The notes under the pieces are model-generated. The model searched no databases. It was not told the DNA's origin and was given only the letters and a program-made list of their open reading frames with translations. A stretch of DNA of 64,000 nucleotides, from positions 1-64,000 of the forward strand of contig NZ_CACRUY010000027.1 of assembly GCF_902652685.1 (NCBI RefSeq). Direction: 5' to 3'. The number at the start of each line of letters is the position of its first letter. Within the stretch, counting starts at the first letter, position 1. The stretch comes from Mycobacterium sp. Marseille-P9652 (lineage in GTDB: Bacteria > Actinomycetota > Actinomycetes > Mycobacteriales > Mycobacteriaceae). The position numbers were made by a program, and so were the translations under genes. Positions 35,690 through 43,924 of the stretch are shown here, one piece after another.

Positions 35690-36363
35690 GCGGCCCCCAA
35701 ACCCCGGTCGCCCAACCGCTCGTGGACGGCCAGCCACAATCGATACCCCAGCAGCGCCTGGGATTCCTGGATGCGGTGCACGCTCTGCGAGCGCACCGTG
35801 AAGCACGCGTCGACGGCCGGGCTGCTGGCGAAGGCGCCGCCGTCGTAGCCGGCGAAACCGACCGTGTACAGGCCGCGCCGCCGCGCCTCGGCCAGCCCGG
35901 CCAGCAGGTTCGCCGAGCTTCCGCTCGTCGACATCGCGATCGCGATGTCTCCGGCCTGCGACCGCGCGATCAATTGGCGCGCGAACACCAGCTCGAATCC
36001 CACGTCGTTGCCGAGCGCGGTCAGGATCGCCTGGTCGGCCGTCAGCGACCACGCGGGTAGCGGCCTCCCGATCGGCGGCCGGGCGAACAAGCCGGCCAGC
36101 GTCGTGGAATCGGTGCAGCTGCCGCCGTTTCCGAAGGTGAACAACCGTCCTCCCGCCGCGAAGCGGCGCGCCATCTCGTCGGCGGCCCGCGCCAGCAGTT
36201 CGGCGTTGGCTTCCAGCGTGGCGCGCCGCAATTCCAGGCTTTCGGCGGCCTTCGCCTGCGCCGACGCGGCGAGGTCGGCGAGCAGCGAACGGGCCCCCTC
36301 TCCTAGCAGGTCCTCCTCGGCGTCGATGAACGGATACAGGAAGTTGGTGGGCTCGTCGGTCAT
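35686..36363 (-). CDS. SIS domain protein (GmhA-like) in the hydrogenase operon
   Basis: This 225-aa protein has a full SIS (sugar isomerase) domain. The phosphosugar-binding motif is FTFGNGGSCTDSTTLAGLFA at residues 75-94 and MSTSGSSANLLAGLAEARRR at 144-163. The pattern is closest to sedoheptulose-7-phosphate isomerase GmhA. Start and stop overlap the SIS-HypC fusion and hypE by four bases each, so it belongs to the maturation operon. No lipopolysaccharide heptose pathway exists in mycobacteria, so a different phosphosugar or nucleotide ligand is likely. Function in maturation is unknown. Confidence 0.82.
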   Translation of the reverse strand: MTDEPTNFLYPFIDAEEDLLGEGARSLLADLAASAQAKAAESLELRRATLEANAELLARAADEMARRFAAGGRLFTFGNGGSCTDSTTLAGLFARPPIGRPLPAWSLTADQAILTALGNDVGFELVFARQLIARSQAGDIAIAMSTSGSSANLLAGLAEARRRGLYTVGFAGYDGGAFASSPAVDACFTVRSQSVHRIQESQALLGYRLWLAVHERLGDRGLGAA

Positions 36364-37091
36364 GACCGGGCCTCCTCGTCCAGCCGCGAGATGGCCGTGC
36401 CGGCGTGCACGAGGATCAGGTCGCCGGGGGCGACGGGGTCCACCAGCGTGGTCACGACGTCCTCGACGCCCCGCGCGGTGCGCACGGCGGCGGTGCCGCC
36501 CCTCGATGCGCCGACTACCTCGCCCACGCGGCCCTCGTCGCTGCAGGTGACGCAGACGTCCTGTGGCTCTTCGGGTTTGAGCAGGCCGGGATGTTCGAAG
36601 CACACGTGGGTGAGCTCCCACAGCAGGTGGTAGAACAGCACGAAGCCGCCCGTCGCGGGCACGCGCGGATCGGGGTCGTCGAGCCACAGCACGTGGTCGG
36701 CAAGACCGGCCCGCGGCCGTTCGCCGCTGCCGATCCAGATCGTGGTGACACCCCAGGCCGGGGCCCGGCGCATCACCGAGCGCACCTGCGGGTCGTCGGC
36801 GCCGGCAACGGCGACGACGATGTCTCCCGGGCGCGCCGACACCCGCACGAGGTCGACGATGTCGGGGCCGGTGAGCGCGACGGCGGGCAGCGCCCGCTTG
36901 CCCACGATCACCGGGTGCACGAACTCGACGGCGATGTGCAGCGCGTGCGGCTCCCAGCCGGGCGCGACCGACCACATCGTCGCGCCCGCGGCGAAGCGGC
37001 GGGCGAGCGTCAGCGCGGTCGCCGCCAGGTCGGCACTGAGGTTTGTGGCCAGCTCTGCACCCAGCCCGCGATCGATCGCGGTCGTGATCAT
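36360..37091 (-). CDS. SIS domain fused to a HypC-like domain
   Basis: This 243-aa protein has a divergent SIS domain (residues 20-160: FAAGATMWSVAPGWEPHALH, ARPGDIVVAVAGADDPQV, RAPAWGVTTIWIGSGERP). A HypC-like domain follows (about 180-243), with CVTCSDEGRVGEVV and DPVAPGDLILVHAGTAISRL followed by DEE. The second part matches the VLVHVGFAIxxxDEE end of HypC. Cys183 falls where the essential Cys2 of HypC lies, now internal and paired with Cys180. The GNGGS loop of active SIS enzymes is absent. AAGGGGGA precedes the ATG. A role handing ligands to HypD or the large subunit is inference. Confidence 0.78.
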   Translation of the reverse strand: MITTAIDRGLGAELATNLSADLAATALTLARRFAAGATMWSVAPGWEPHALHIAVEFVHPVIVGKRALPAVALTGPDIVDLVRVSARPGDIVVAVAGADDPQVRSVMRRAPAWGVTTIWIGSGERPRAGLADHVLWLDDPDPRVPATGGFVLFYHLLWELTHVCFEHPGLLKPEEPQDVCVTCSDEGRVGEVVGASRGGTAAVRTARGVEDVVTTLVDPVAPGDLILVHAGTAISRLDEEARS

Positions 37092-37105
37092 TGTTCCGTC
37101 CCCCT

Positions 37106-39439
37106 TCAGCCCTCGCGCATCCCGGCCAGCATCGAGACCGCGGCCTGACCCAGCGCCAGCCCGCCGTCGTTCGGCGGGACGGTGCGGTGGGTCAGCACCT
37201 CGAAACCGTTCCGGCGCAACCGGCTTCGGCATGCGCGCAGCAACAGCACGTTCTGGAAGACACCGCCGGTCAGGCCGACCAGGCGGGTGTCGCCGGCCAC
37301 CCGCGCGACCACCTCGGCGACGGCGTCGGCGACCGCGTCGTGGAATGCCGCCGCCAGCAGCGCGGGCGGTGTGCCGGCGTGCAGCGCCGACACGATCGTC
37401 TGCACGGTCGTGGCGGGGTCGATCACGCCGTCGGAGCGCACGGTCAGCGGCAGCGACGGACGGGGCCCGTCGCCCGCCGACCCGGCCAGGGCCTCGAGTT
37501 CGATGGCGGCCTGCCCCTCGTAGTCGATCCGCTGCCGCACCCCGAGGAGCGAGGCGATGGCGTCGAACAGCCGGCCCATGCTCGAGCACGGCACACACCC
37601 GGCTCCGCTCTCCAATTGTGAACGGACGAGGCGCAATTCGTCGGCGCTCGCGGCGGCCACCGGCGCCAGCTCGGCGGTCCAGTCCAGGCCCGCCACCCAC
37701 AACTGCGCCAGGGCCATCCGCCAGGGGTTGCGCACCGCCGCGTCGCCGCCGGGCAGCGGGACGGCCAGCAGGTGGCCGGCGCGCACAAAACGGTCGCTGT
37801 CGGCGCCGAGCGTCAGGATCTCCCCGCCCCAGATCGTGTGGTCACAGCCGTAACCGGTGCCGTCGAAGGCGACGCCGACGATGGGTTCGCCGAGGCGCCC
37901 GTGCTCGGCAAGCAGCGACACCACGTGCGCGTGATGGTGCTGGACGAGGTCCAGCGGGCGGTCGCCGGCGTGGCGCTCGGCCCAGCCCCGGGTGTGGTAG
38001 TCGGGATGCAGATCGGCGGCCAATCGTGTTGGCTCGCCCCGGATTTCACCCAGCTGGCCCACGGCCCGATCGAACGCCCGCAGCGTCTCCAAGGTGCCCA
38101 TGTCGCCGATGTGGCCGGACAGGTAGGCGCGCGGCCCGTCGGTGAGGCAGAAGGTGTTCTTCAGTTCACCACCCACGGCCAGCACGGCGGGACCCGCGAG
38201 CCGCAGGTCGACCGGCAGCGGCGCGTAGCCGCGCGAGCGGCGGATCGGCAGTTCTTCGCCGTCCACCACGCGCACCACAGAGTCGTCGCACGGCACGTGG
38301 ATGGGCCGGTCGTGGTCGAGGACCGCGTCACAGAGCACCGAAAGCCTGTGCGCGGCATCGTCGTCGGTGAAGCAGAGGGGTTCGTCGGAGCGGTTGGCGC
38401 TCGTCAGCACGAGCGCCTCGGGGACGGGCCGCGCGGCACCCGGCACGGGCGCGAGCAGCAGGTGGTGGATCGGGGAGTAGGGCAGCATCAGGCCGAGCAG
38501 CGGGTTGCCGGGGGCGACCGCGTCGGCGACCGGCGCGCCGTCGCGGCGGCGCAGCAACACGATCGGGCGGGCCGGACCCGACAGGACGGCGGCCTCGTCG
38601 TCGTCGACGTGAGCGTAGCGGCGCGCCACGTCGAGGTCGCGGACGAGCATCGCAAAGGGCTTGGCGCCGCGCGCCTTTCGGGCCCGGAGCGCACCGACGG
38701 CCGCCGCGTCGCGGGGCGCGCAGGCCAGGTGGTAGCCGCCGATCCCCTTGATCGCGACCACCGCGCCCGCCGCCAGGGCGGCCTGCGTTGCCGCCAGCGC
38801 GCCGTCGGATCCGTCCACGCGGCCGGCGCTCGAGGTGAACCACAGCGACGGGCCGCACCCGGGGCACGCGATCGGCTGCGCGTGAAACCGGCGGTCGGTG
38901 GGGTCGCGATATTCGGCGGCGCAGCGCCCGCACAGGGGGAACGCGGCCATCGTGGTGCCCGGGCGGTCGTACGGCAGCGCGCGGACGATGGTGAACCTCG
39001 GCCCGCAGTTGGTGCACGTGATGAACGGGTGCCGGTAGCGCCGGTCGCCAGGGTCGAACAACTCGGCGACGCAGTCGTCGCACGTGGCGACGTCCGGTGG
39101 GATCGGCGTGCTGGCGCCTGTGACCGCCTCGCTCGCCACGATCCGGAACTCCCCGTCGCACGCCGCGTCGATCGGGACGTCGGCAACCGCGACGGCGCCG
39201 ATCCGCGCCAGCGGCGGGGCCTCGGCGCGCAACCTGCGGGCGAATTCCATCACCCGCGTGCATTCGCCCTGCACCTCCAGAAAGACGGCGCCCGAGTCGT
39301 TGCCGACGAAACCCGCGAGCCCCAGCTCGCTGGCGACGCGGTGGACGAACGGGCGAAAGCCGACCCCCTGAACCACGCCGGTGACCGTGAAGCGCTGCCG
39401 GAGCTCGGCCGGTCGCACCATCACGGGGGACTCGGTCAT
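37106..39439 (-). CDS. hypF: Carbamoyltransferase HypF
   Basis: The 777-aa enzyme transfers the carbamoyl group to the HypE C-terminal Cys. Domains in order: acylphosphatase ([16 protein letters not shown], residues 17-100), two zinc fingers (CDDCVAELF and [16 protein letters not shown] and CPGCGPSLW) and YrdC-like ([32 protein letters not shown]). A Kae1-like domain follows ([26 protein letters not shown]). It overlaps hypC2 upstream by four bases. Length is normal for the family. Confidence 0.96.
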   Translation of the reverse strand: MTESPVMVRPAELRQRFTVTGVVQGVGFRPFVHRVASELGLAGFVGNDSGAVFLEVQGECTRVMEFARRLRAEAPPLARIGAVAVADVPIDAACDGEFRIVASEAVTGASTPIPPDVATCDDCVAELFDPGDRRYRHPFITCTNCGPRFTIVRALPYDRPGTTMAAFPLCGRCAAEYRDPTDRRFHAQPIACPGCGPSLWFTSSAGRVDGSDGALAATQAALAAGAVVAIKGIGGYHLACAPRDAAAVGALRARKARGAKPFAMLVRDLDVARRYAHVDDDEAAVLSGPARPIVLLRRRDGAPVADAVAPGNPLLGLMLPYSPIHHLLLAPVPGAARPVPEALVLTSANRSDEPLCFTDDDAAHRLSVLCDAVLDHDRPIHVPCDDSVVRVVDGEELPIRRSRGYAPLPVDLRLAGPAVLAVGGELKNTFCLTDGPRAYLSGHIGDMGTLETLRAFDRAVGQLGEIRGEPTRLAADLHPDYHTRGWAERHAGDRPLDLVQHHHAHVVSLLAEHGRLGEPIVGVAFDGTGYGCDHTIWGGEILTLGADSDRFVRAGHLLAVPLPGGDAAVRNPWRMALAQLWVAGLDWTAELAPVAAASADELRLVRSQLESGAGCVPCSSMGRLFDAIASLLGVRQRIDYEGQAAIELEALAGSAGDGPRPSLPLTVRSDGVIDPATTVQTIVSALHAGTPPALLAAAFHDAVADAVAEVVARVAGDTRLVGLTGGVFQNVLLLRACRSRLRRNGFEVLTHRTVPPNDGGLALGQAAVSMLAGMREG

Positions 39440-39708
39440 GTCAATCGGCCCCAGGGGTCGTCGGCCGGGTCGGCGGGACCGCGGCCCATCAGCTCGAGGC
39501 CGGCCATCGCCTGTTCCGCCCCAGCCCGGTCCGTCTTCTCCACGGCGAAGCCCATGTGGATGATTATCCAGTCACCGGGGGAGAAGGTCTCCTCCGGCAG
39601 CATCCCCACGTTCACCCTGCGCTGTTCGCCCACGACGTCCACCAGCGCCAGCTGGCCCTCGTAACCGTCCAGCATCCGGACGACCTGGCCGGGAATGCCC
39701 AGACACAT
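39436..39708 (-). CDS. hypC: HypC/HybG/HupF family chaperone (copy 2)
   Basis: This 90-aa second HypC begins [12 protein letters not shown] and contains [15 protein letters not shown]. It sits between the maturation protease and hypF, each within a few bases. Two HypC paralogues in one cluster often divide labour between HypD scaffold and a given large subunit (as HypC and HybG do in E. coli). Which serves HhyL cannot be told from sequence. Confidence 0.94.
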   Translation of the reverse strand: MCLGIPGQVVRMLDGYEGQLALVDVVGEQRRVNVGMLPEETFSPGDWIIIHMGFAVEKTDRAGAEQAMAGLELMGRGPADPADDPWGRLT

Positions 39709-39711
39709 GGC

Positions 39712-40224
39712 TCAGCGCTCCCCTCCGGCGGGCGCGGGCCACGTCGCGGCCAGCGATCCCTGCAAGGCCGCGACGATCTCCTCGACGGCGCGGGCGGCGC
39801 GGGGAACCGCCGCGGCGACGGGTTCGGTCAGGCCGATCCCTTCCTCGACCTGTCCCGCCTCGCAGCCGACCACGACCGTGTAGGGCGGCGTCCCGCCGAG
39901 GGCCCGGAGGCCGGCGAACACCGCGGCGGGGTCCATGCTGTGGGCGTCGATGCCGACCGGGTTCTCGGCCTCTGACTCGTGGTCGGCCTGAAAGACGTGC
40001 AGGGTGCCGGGGTGGCCGCGGCTGGGTACCGCGTCGACGAGCACCAGCGTGTCCCACTCCTCGAGCAGGTCGTAGGCCAGATGCGTGCCGCGGATGCCGT
40101 AGTCGACGACGCGCAGGCTCGGGTCGTCGCGGGGCAGGGCGGCGGCGCGGACGACTTCCGAGCCGAATCCGTCGTCGCCCAGGAAGATGTTGCCGATGCC
40201 GGCCACCAGGATGCGGGCGGTCAT
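39712..40224 (-). CDS. [NiFe]-hydrogenase maturation protease
   Basis: This 170-aa endopeptidase of the HyaD/HycI family removes the C-terminal extension of the large subunit after nickel insertion. Conserved blocks are GIGNIFLGDDGFGSEVV (metal-binding Glu), TLVLVDAVPSRG (Asp) and GIDAHSMDPA (His). The likely substrate is HhyL in the same operon, whose 22-residue tail follows the CGVH motif. It stops three bases before the hypC2 start. Confidence 0.93.
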   Translation of the reverse strand: MTARILVAGIGNIFLGDDGFGSEVVRAAALPRDDPSLRVVDYGIRGTHLAYDLLEEWDTLVLVDAVPSRGHPGTLHVFQADHESEAENPVGIDAHSMDPAAVFAGLRALGGTPPYTVVVGCEAGQVEEGIGLTEPVAAAVPRAARAVEEIVAALQGSLAATWPAPAGGER

Positions 40225-40240
40225 GGGGCTCCCGTCCGTG

Positions 40241-40360
40241 CTACATCCGCCTCAGTTTGAGGTAGCGGCGGGCATCCGGCAGGGAGATGACCCCCAGCGC
40301 GACGGCGACGGCCGCCACCAGGGCGATGATGGCCACGAATATCCAACCCATCACTTCCAT
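40241..40360 (-). CDS. 39-aa single-helix membrane miniprotein (DUF6893-like)
   Basis: The frame starts MEVMGWIF and ends LKLRRM. It has one hydrophobic helix (about residues 5-26), a Leu-Pro-Asp turn and a basic cytoplasmic tail. An AAAGGAG site lies six bases before the ATG. It fits the recalled actinobacterial DUF6893 mini-membrane family, found in hydrogenase clusters. It occupies the only gap between the 449-aa gene and the protease gene. A membrane anchor for the hydrogenase complex is a reasonable guess, not shown. Confidence 0.75.
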   Translation of the reverse strand: MEVMGWIFVAIIALVAAVAVALGVISLPDARRYLKLRRM

Positions 40361-40372
40361 GGCGAACTCCTT

Positions 40373-41722
40373 TCACGGTTGGCTGTGTTCGGCTTTCAGA
40401 GGCTCGACTCCCACAGGTTCGACTTCGTCGGGGGAGAAGTACAGGTAGCGGCCGTACCAGTCGTGCAGGTCGGCGGCCGGGTCGTCCTCCACCACCACGC
40501 CGACGTGCTTCTTGCCCTCGACGTCCTCGTGGACGGAGGTGACGCGCGCGATCCTGCCGGCCACGAAGATGTCCTGCGCGTCGGCGTTGCGCCGCGGCCG
40601 CAGCCGGACCCGGCTGCCGCGGGCCACCCGGACGCCGTTCACCAGCACCGCGTCGACCTCGGGCCGGACGGCGTTGTCGGCCAACGGGTCCCACCAGTCC
40701 ACGCCCTCGGGCACCTCGGGCACCAGGCCCGCCGCGGTGGACAACGCGTGCGGGTCGCGCAGCACCCCGTGCAGGCGCGCCAGGTCGTCGGGCGACATCG
40801 CGTCGCACTCGTCGATGATCCGTGCGGCCCGCGCGTCGGTGGCCCGCGCCTGCGCCTTCTCCTCGTCCGTCATCGTCATCACCCGCAGCGCGAGCAATTC
40901 GTCGATCTCGGTGCAGTCGTACATCGCGGTGCTGCTCTGCTCGGCGACCTCGGGGTGGTCATAGAGGATGATCGGGGACACCAGCAGGAGGTCGCGGGCG
41001 CCGGGCGGGCCGGCCAGCACGGGGAAGCAGCGGTGCCGGTGGCACCGCGACACCGCGCCGGCCGCCTCGGGGGGCGGCTCGAGCAGCGAAACAAACTGGC
41101 CGCCAACTACTTCCGCGATCAGGTGGGCGCCGATGAAGGAGCGCGCGATCGCGTCGTCCTTGTCCCGGGCCGGGCCGCCGGTGTTGGCCAGCCGCACCGA
41201 CACCCGGCGCAGCTCGCCGTCCGGCTCGACGGTGACCGTCAGCACGCCGCGCACCTCCCGGCGTTCGCGGACCAGGCGGCCACCGTCGACGGGCTCGACC
41301 TCGGTGGCCGCCGCGGCGTTCACCGGCAGCGTGTGCGAGTCGAAAGCGAGCGGCCCGAGGGGGATTTCGCATTCGACCGCCTCGTCCCAGGTGAGCCACG
41401 ACCCCGTCGGGGTGGTCAGCTCGTCGACGGGCTCGAACCCGCCGCCCGGCAGTGCGCGCTCGGCCCGCCGGTGCTGCAACTGGAGGAACCGCACCACCAG
41501 GGTGAGCGATTTCCCGCCGTCGACCAGGACGTCGGCGGCGATGCTGTCCTCCTCGCCGAGGCCGGCGTCCACCGCGCCGGGGGGTCCGAGTACGCCGAAC
41601 TGCCACCGCGACTGGTTCTTGCTCGACGTGCCGCGGTACGGGTAGAGGAGGTAGCCCTCGTAGAGCACCGCGTCGGCGACGGTGCGGGCGCGGTCCCAAT
41701 TCGACGTCCCCTGCGAGGTCAT
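40373..41722 (-). CDS. Conserved 449-aa hydrogenase-locus protein of unknown function
   Basis: I do not recognise a named domain. The N-terminus has a conserved LYEGYLLYPYRGTSSKNQSR motif. The middle is beta-rich (VRGVLTVTVEPDGELRRVSV) and the C-terminus contains a short beta-barrel-like segment (GVRVARGSRVRLRPRRNADA, IFVAGRIARVTSVHEDVEG). No Cys-rich cluster motif, signal peptide or membrane helix is seen. It overlaps the DUF6084 gene by four bases, so it is co-translated within the hhy operon. A structural or assembly role for the hydrogenase is inferred from location only. Confidence 0.8.
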   Translation of the reverse strand: MTSQGTSNWDRARTVADAVLYEGYLLYPYRGTSSKNQSRWQFGVLGPPGAVDAGLGEEDSIAADVLVDGGKSLTLVVRFLQLQHRRAERALPGGGFEPVDELTTPTGSWLTWDEAVECEIPLGPLAFDSHTLPVNAAAATEVEPVDGGRLVRERREVRGVLTVTVEPDGELRRVSVRLANTGGPARDKDDAIARSFIGAHLIAEVVGGQFVSLLEPPPEAAGAVSRCHRHRCFPVLAGPPGARDLLLVSPIILYDHPEVAEQSSTAMYDCTEIDELLALRVMTMTDEEKAQARATDARAARIIDECDAMSPDDLARLHGVLRDPHALSTAAGLVPEVPEGVDWWDPLADNAVRPEVDAVLVNGVRVARGSRVRLRPRRNADAQDIFVAGRIARVTSVHEDVEGKKHVGVVVEDDPAADLHDWYGRYLYFSPDEVEPVGVEPLKAEHSQP

Positions 41723-42360
41723 CGCGCGGCCTCCCGTTCGGCCGGCAACAGGGAGGTGATCGCGTGGTCGAGGTCGAGCAGGCCCAGGGCCGACTTGTAA
41801 GCGGCCAGGGCGGCGATGGTGTCGTGGCTCAGCCGCACCCATCCGGCATTGGGGTAGTGCTGGGCGACCAGGGCCCGCCACACCGCGACCGGCATGTCGT
41901 AGCGGTACTCGCAGTCCCAGGGCACCTGCTGCACCGAGAAGCCGCGCTCACCCTTGAGGAAAATCGTTCCGCTGAACAGGAATTCGAGCGGCAGGGCGCC
42001 GTCGCGCAGCGCGTGCAGGTACTTCGCCGCGGCGACCTCGAAGTCGTACGTGCAGTCCAGCGGCAGCGCGACCGTCGTGTGCCCGGTGAAGCCCGGCACC
42101 ATCGCGGTGCAGTGCTGCCACAGGAAGGTGCGCTGGGTGTTGGCCCAGCGCTCGCGCGGACCGAACAGGTCGGTCAGCCCGGCGGCTTCCTCGTCGGAGT
42201 AGGAGCGCCGCAGCGGTTCGATACGCACCTGGCAGCGCAGGGCCATGGCGTGCACCGGGTCGTCGGCGTCGGTGGTGATCCCGACGCGGGCGGTGAGCAC
42301 CGGGGTGACGGTGTACGGCTCGGGCGCCACGTCGAGCACCGCGAAGCTGACGTCGGTCAT
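41719..42360 (-). CDS. DUF6084 family protein
   Basis: This 213-aa protein matches DUF6084 as recalled: TDVSFAVLDVAPEPYTVTPVL at the start, then VRIEPLRRSYSDEEAAGLTDL, FGPRERWANTQRTFLWQHC and FLFSGTIFLKGERGFSVQQV followed by PWDCEYRYDMP. It looks like a beta-sandwich with few charged patches. The gene overlaps both neighbours by four bases. Function is unknown; the family is confined, as far as I recall, to actinobacterial-type hydrogenase loci. Confidence 0.75.
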   Translation of the reverse strand: MTDVSFAVLDVAPEPYTVTPVLTARVGITTDADDPVHAMALRCQVRIEPLRRSYSDEEAAGLTDLFGPRERWANTQRTFLWQHCTAMVPGFTGHTTVALPLDCTYDFEVAAAKYLHALRDGALPLEFLFSGTIFLKGERGFSVQQVPWDCEYRYDMPVAVWRALVAQHYPNAGWVRLSHDTIAALAAYKSALGLLDLDHAITSLLPAEREAAR

Positions 42361-43001
42361 GGTGGCCCCCCGGATACCGCCACCGCGCGCGCCGCGACCC
42401 GCGCGAAGAAGTCGTCGATGAACCGCCGCGCCTCCTGGCCGCCGTCGAAACCGCGCCACAGCATGCGCAGCCGCCCGACGAACTCGTAGCACGCGTCGAT
42501 CGGCACCAGGAAGCACTGCGGCGCAGCCGATTCCGCCTCGTCCGGTACCCGCACCAAAAGCGCCTCCACGTCCTCGGCCAGCAGGCCCACGCGGGAATCG
42601 GCGCCGGCGATCGCGTTCCACGCCGCCAGGTCCAGCTCGGACTCGGTCGCCCCAGCCGGGCCGGGATAGAACGCGACGGTGCGGCCCAGCGCCGAGTTGA
42701 CGAAGAAGAAGGCGACGCCCACCGGGATCTGCAGCGCCTCCCAGGCGCGCCGGTCCAGCGCGAAGTCGCCGAACGCCAGGTAGCGGTCCGGCACGGCCCG
42801 GTAGCGCAGCTCGGCGTGGGAGTCGGTGAACAGCAGGTAGCAGGCGCGGCACACGCACATCAATTGCCGCGCCGACACATTCACCACGTGCTGGTGCTCG
42901 TCCGCGATCGCCTCCGCGCACATCTCGCAGCGCTCCCCTTCCGGCTCCGGCGCGCGGCGATTCCCGGTGATCCGGGCCAGCACGTCATACGGCGTGGTCA
43001 C
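42357..43001 (-). CDS. DUF5947 family protein with zinc-ribbon-like Cys pairs
   Basis: This 214-aa protein begins with a four-Cys motif (CEMC at about residue 25 and CVCRAC at about 50), likely a zinc or iron site. A larger alpha/beta domain with DRYLAFGDFALDRRAWEALQ and VGVAFFFVNSALG follows. It matches recalled DUF5947. Overlaps of four bases with DUF6084 and with the NifU/Rieske-like gene tie it to the hydrogenase operon. Function is unknown; the Cys pairs make an electron-transfer or assembly role conceivable. Confidence 0.75.
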   Translation of the reverse strand: MTTPYDVLARITGNRRAPEPEGERCEMCAEAIADEHQHVVNVSARQLMCVCRACYLLFTDSHAELRYRAVPDRYLAFGDFALDRRAWEALQIPVGVAFFFVNSALGRTVAFYPGPAGATESELDLAAWNAIAGADSRVGLLAEDVEALLVRVPDEAESAAPQCFLVPIDACYEFVGRLRMLWRGFDGGQEARRFIDDFFARVAARAVAVSGGPP

Positions 43002-43864
43002 GCGCCGGCCCTCATAGGCTGGGGGAGTGCGACCGACGGCACCCCGTCGCGCAGCAGCAAGGGGAGCGGCTCGACGTGGGCTCCGTCCGGCCCGGCGCCC
43101 GCCTGCACCACGTCGAACTCGGTGCCGCAGCGCGGGCAGCCCAGCAGCGTCTCGTGCAGTCGTGCGCCCGCCAGTGTGTCGTTACACACCGGGCAAAGGT
43201 CGCGGTACGCCACCGGAAGGTCGCCGATCCGGCACACCACCAGTGGTGTGCCCGACACCAGGAACCCGCCGACGTCGCCCGGTTCCAGCTCGGCCAGCTC
43301 GGGCAGGGGATGCCAGTTCGAACGGACGTGCGCGAGAAGGGATTCGGTGGGTATGACGGCGGGAGCGGGCGCCGATTCGGCCGTCACCACCTCGATCGAG
43401 GAGATCTCCGGGGCGGCCGCCCGGACCGCGTCCTCGACGGCCAGCTCCAGGGTCGCCGCCGACGACGGGCAGCTCTTGCAGCTGCCGGTGAACGCAAGCC
43501 GCACGGTGTCGCCCTCGACCTCGACGAGGTCGACGTCGCCGCCGTGCGAGCCGAGGTAGGGGCGCACCCGGTCGAGCGCGTCGGACACCCGGCGGCGCAC
43601 GTCGTGCGGGTGCAGGCCGTGCACCAGCAGCAGGCTGGCCACCAGGTCGTCCTCGGCGAGCCGCGCGGCCAGCCCGGTGTCGGCGAGTTGCATGATCCGT
43701 TCCAGCCCGGCGCCGTACAGGCCGACCACCTCGCGCACCAGCTGCTGGGCGCGTTCGAAGGCGACGGGCCCGCCCGCAGCGGAGGCGTCCAGGAGGGTCT
43801 GGATCCGATCGCCCGCCGTGCGCCACTGCGCGTGGTTGTCGGGTTCCTCCGGGCGATCCGCCAT
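42998..43864 (-). CDS. NifU/Rieske-like iron-sulfur protein (HhyE-like)
   Basis: This 288-aa protein has a helical N-terminus and a NifU C-terminal-type domain (about 100-150; GSHGGDVDLVEVEGDTVRLA and the CKSC motif). Near the C-terminus is a Rieske-like domain with CPVC and, 16 residues later, CPRCGTEFDV. Rieske proteins use C-x-H and C-x-x-H, so both His ligands appear to be Cys here. HhyE/HucE of M. smegmatis, iron-sulfur proteins needed for hydrogenase activity, look like the counterparts (recalled). The ATG at 43864 follows GAGGGAG. It likely passes electrons from HhySL towards the respiratory chain. Confidence 0.82.
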   Translation of the reverse strand: MADRPEEPDNHAQWRTAGDRIQTLLDASAAGGPVAFERAQQLVREVVGLYGAGLERIMQLADTGLAARLAEDDLVASLLLVHGLHPHDVRRRVSDALDRVRPYLGSHGGDVDLVEVEGDTVRLAFTGSCKSCPSSAATLELAVEDAVRAAAPEISSIEVVTAESAPAPAVIPTESLLAHVRSNWHPLPELAELEPGDVGGFLVSGTPLVVCRIGDLPVAYRDLCPVCNDTLAGARLHETLLGCPRCGTEFDVVQAGAGPDGAHVEPLPLLLRDGVPSVALPQPMRAGA

Positions 43865-43879
43865 GCCACTCCCTCGATG

Positions 43880-43924
43880 GTGACGACCCGCCGCGCCCGG
43901 CTGCGCCGCGCTTGCGATCGTCAC
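43880..43924. repeat. 45-bp interspersed element at the end of hhyL
   Basis: This copy begins GTGACGA and ends TCGTCAC. Relative to the copy at 34527 the fourth base is A instead of G and its partner is T instead of C, so the end pairing is preserved. The element overlaps the hhyL stop codon and fills the gap before the NifU/Rieske-like gene. Confidence 0.93.

Noticed and set aside
37106-39664. Long plus-strand frames across hypF
   Set aside because: They are shadow frames created by the high third-position GC of hypF; all conserved motifs lie on the minus strand.
43880-43924. Alternative N-terminus for the NifU/Rieske-like protein
   Set aside because: The longer frame simply reads through the 45-bp element; GAGGGAG lies right before the ATG at 43864.
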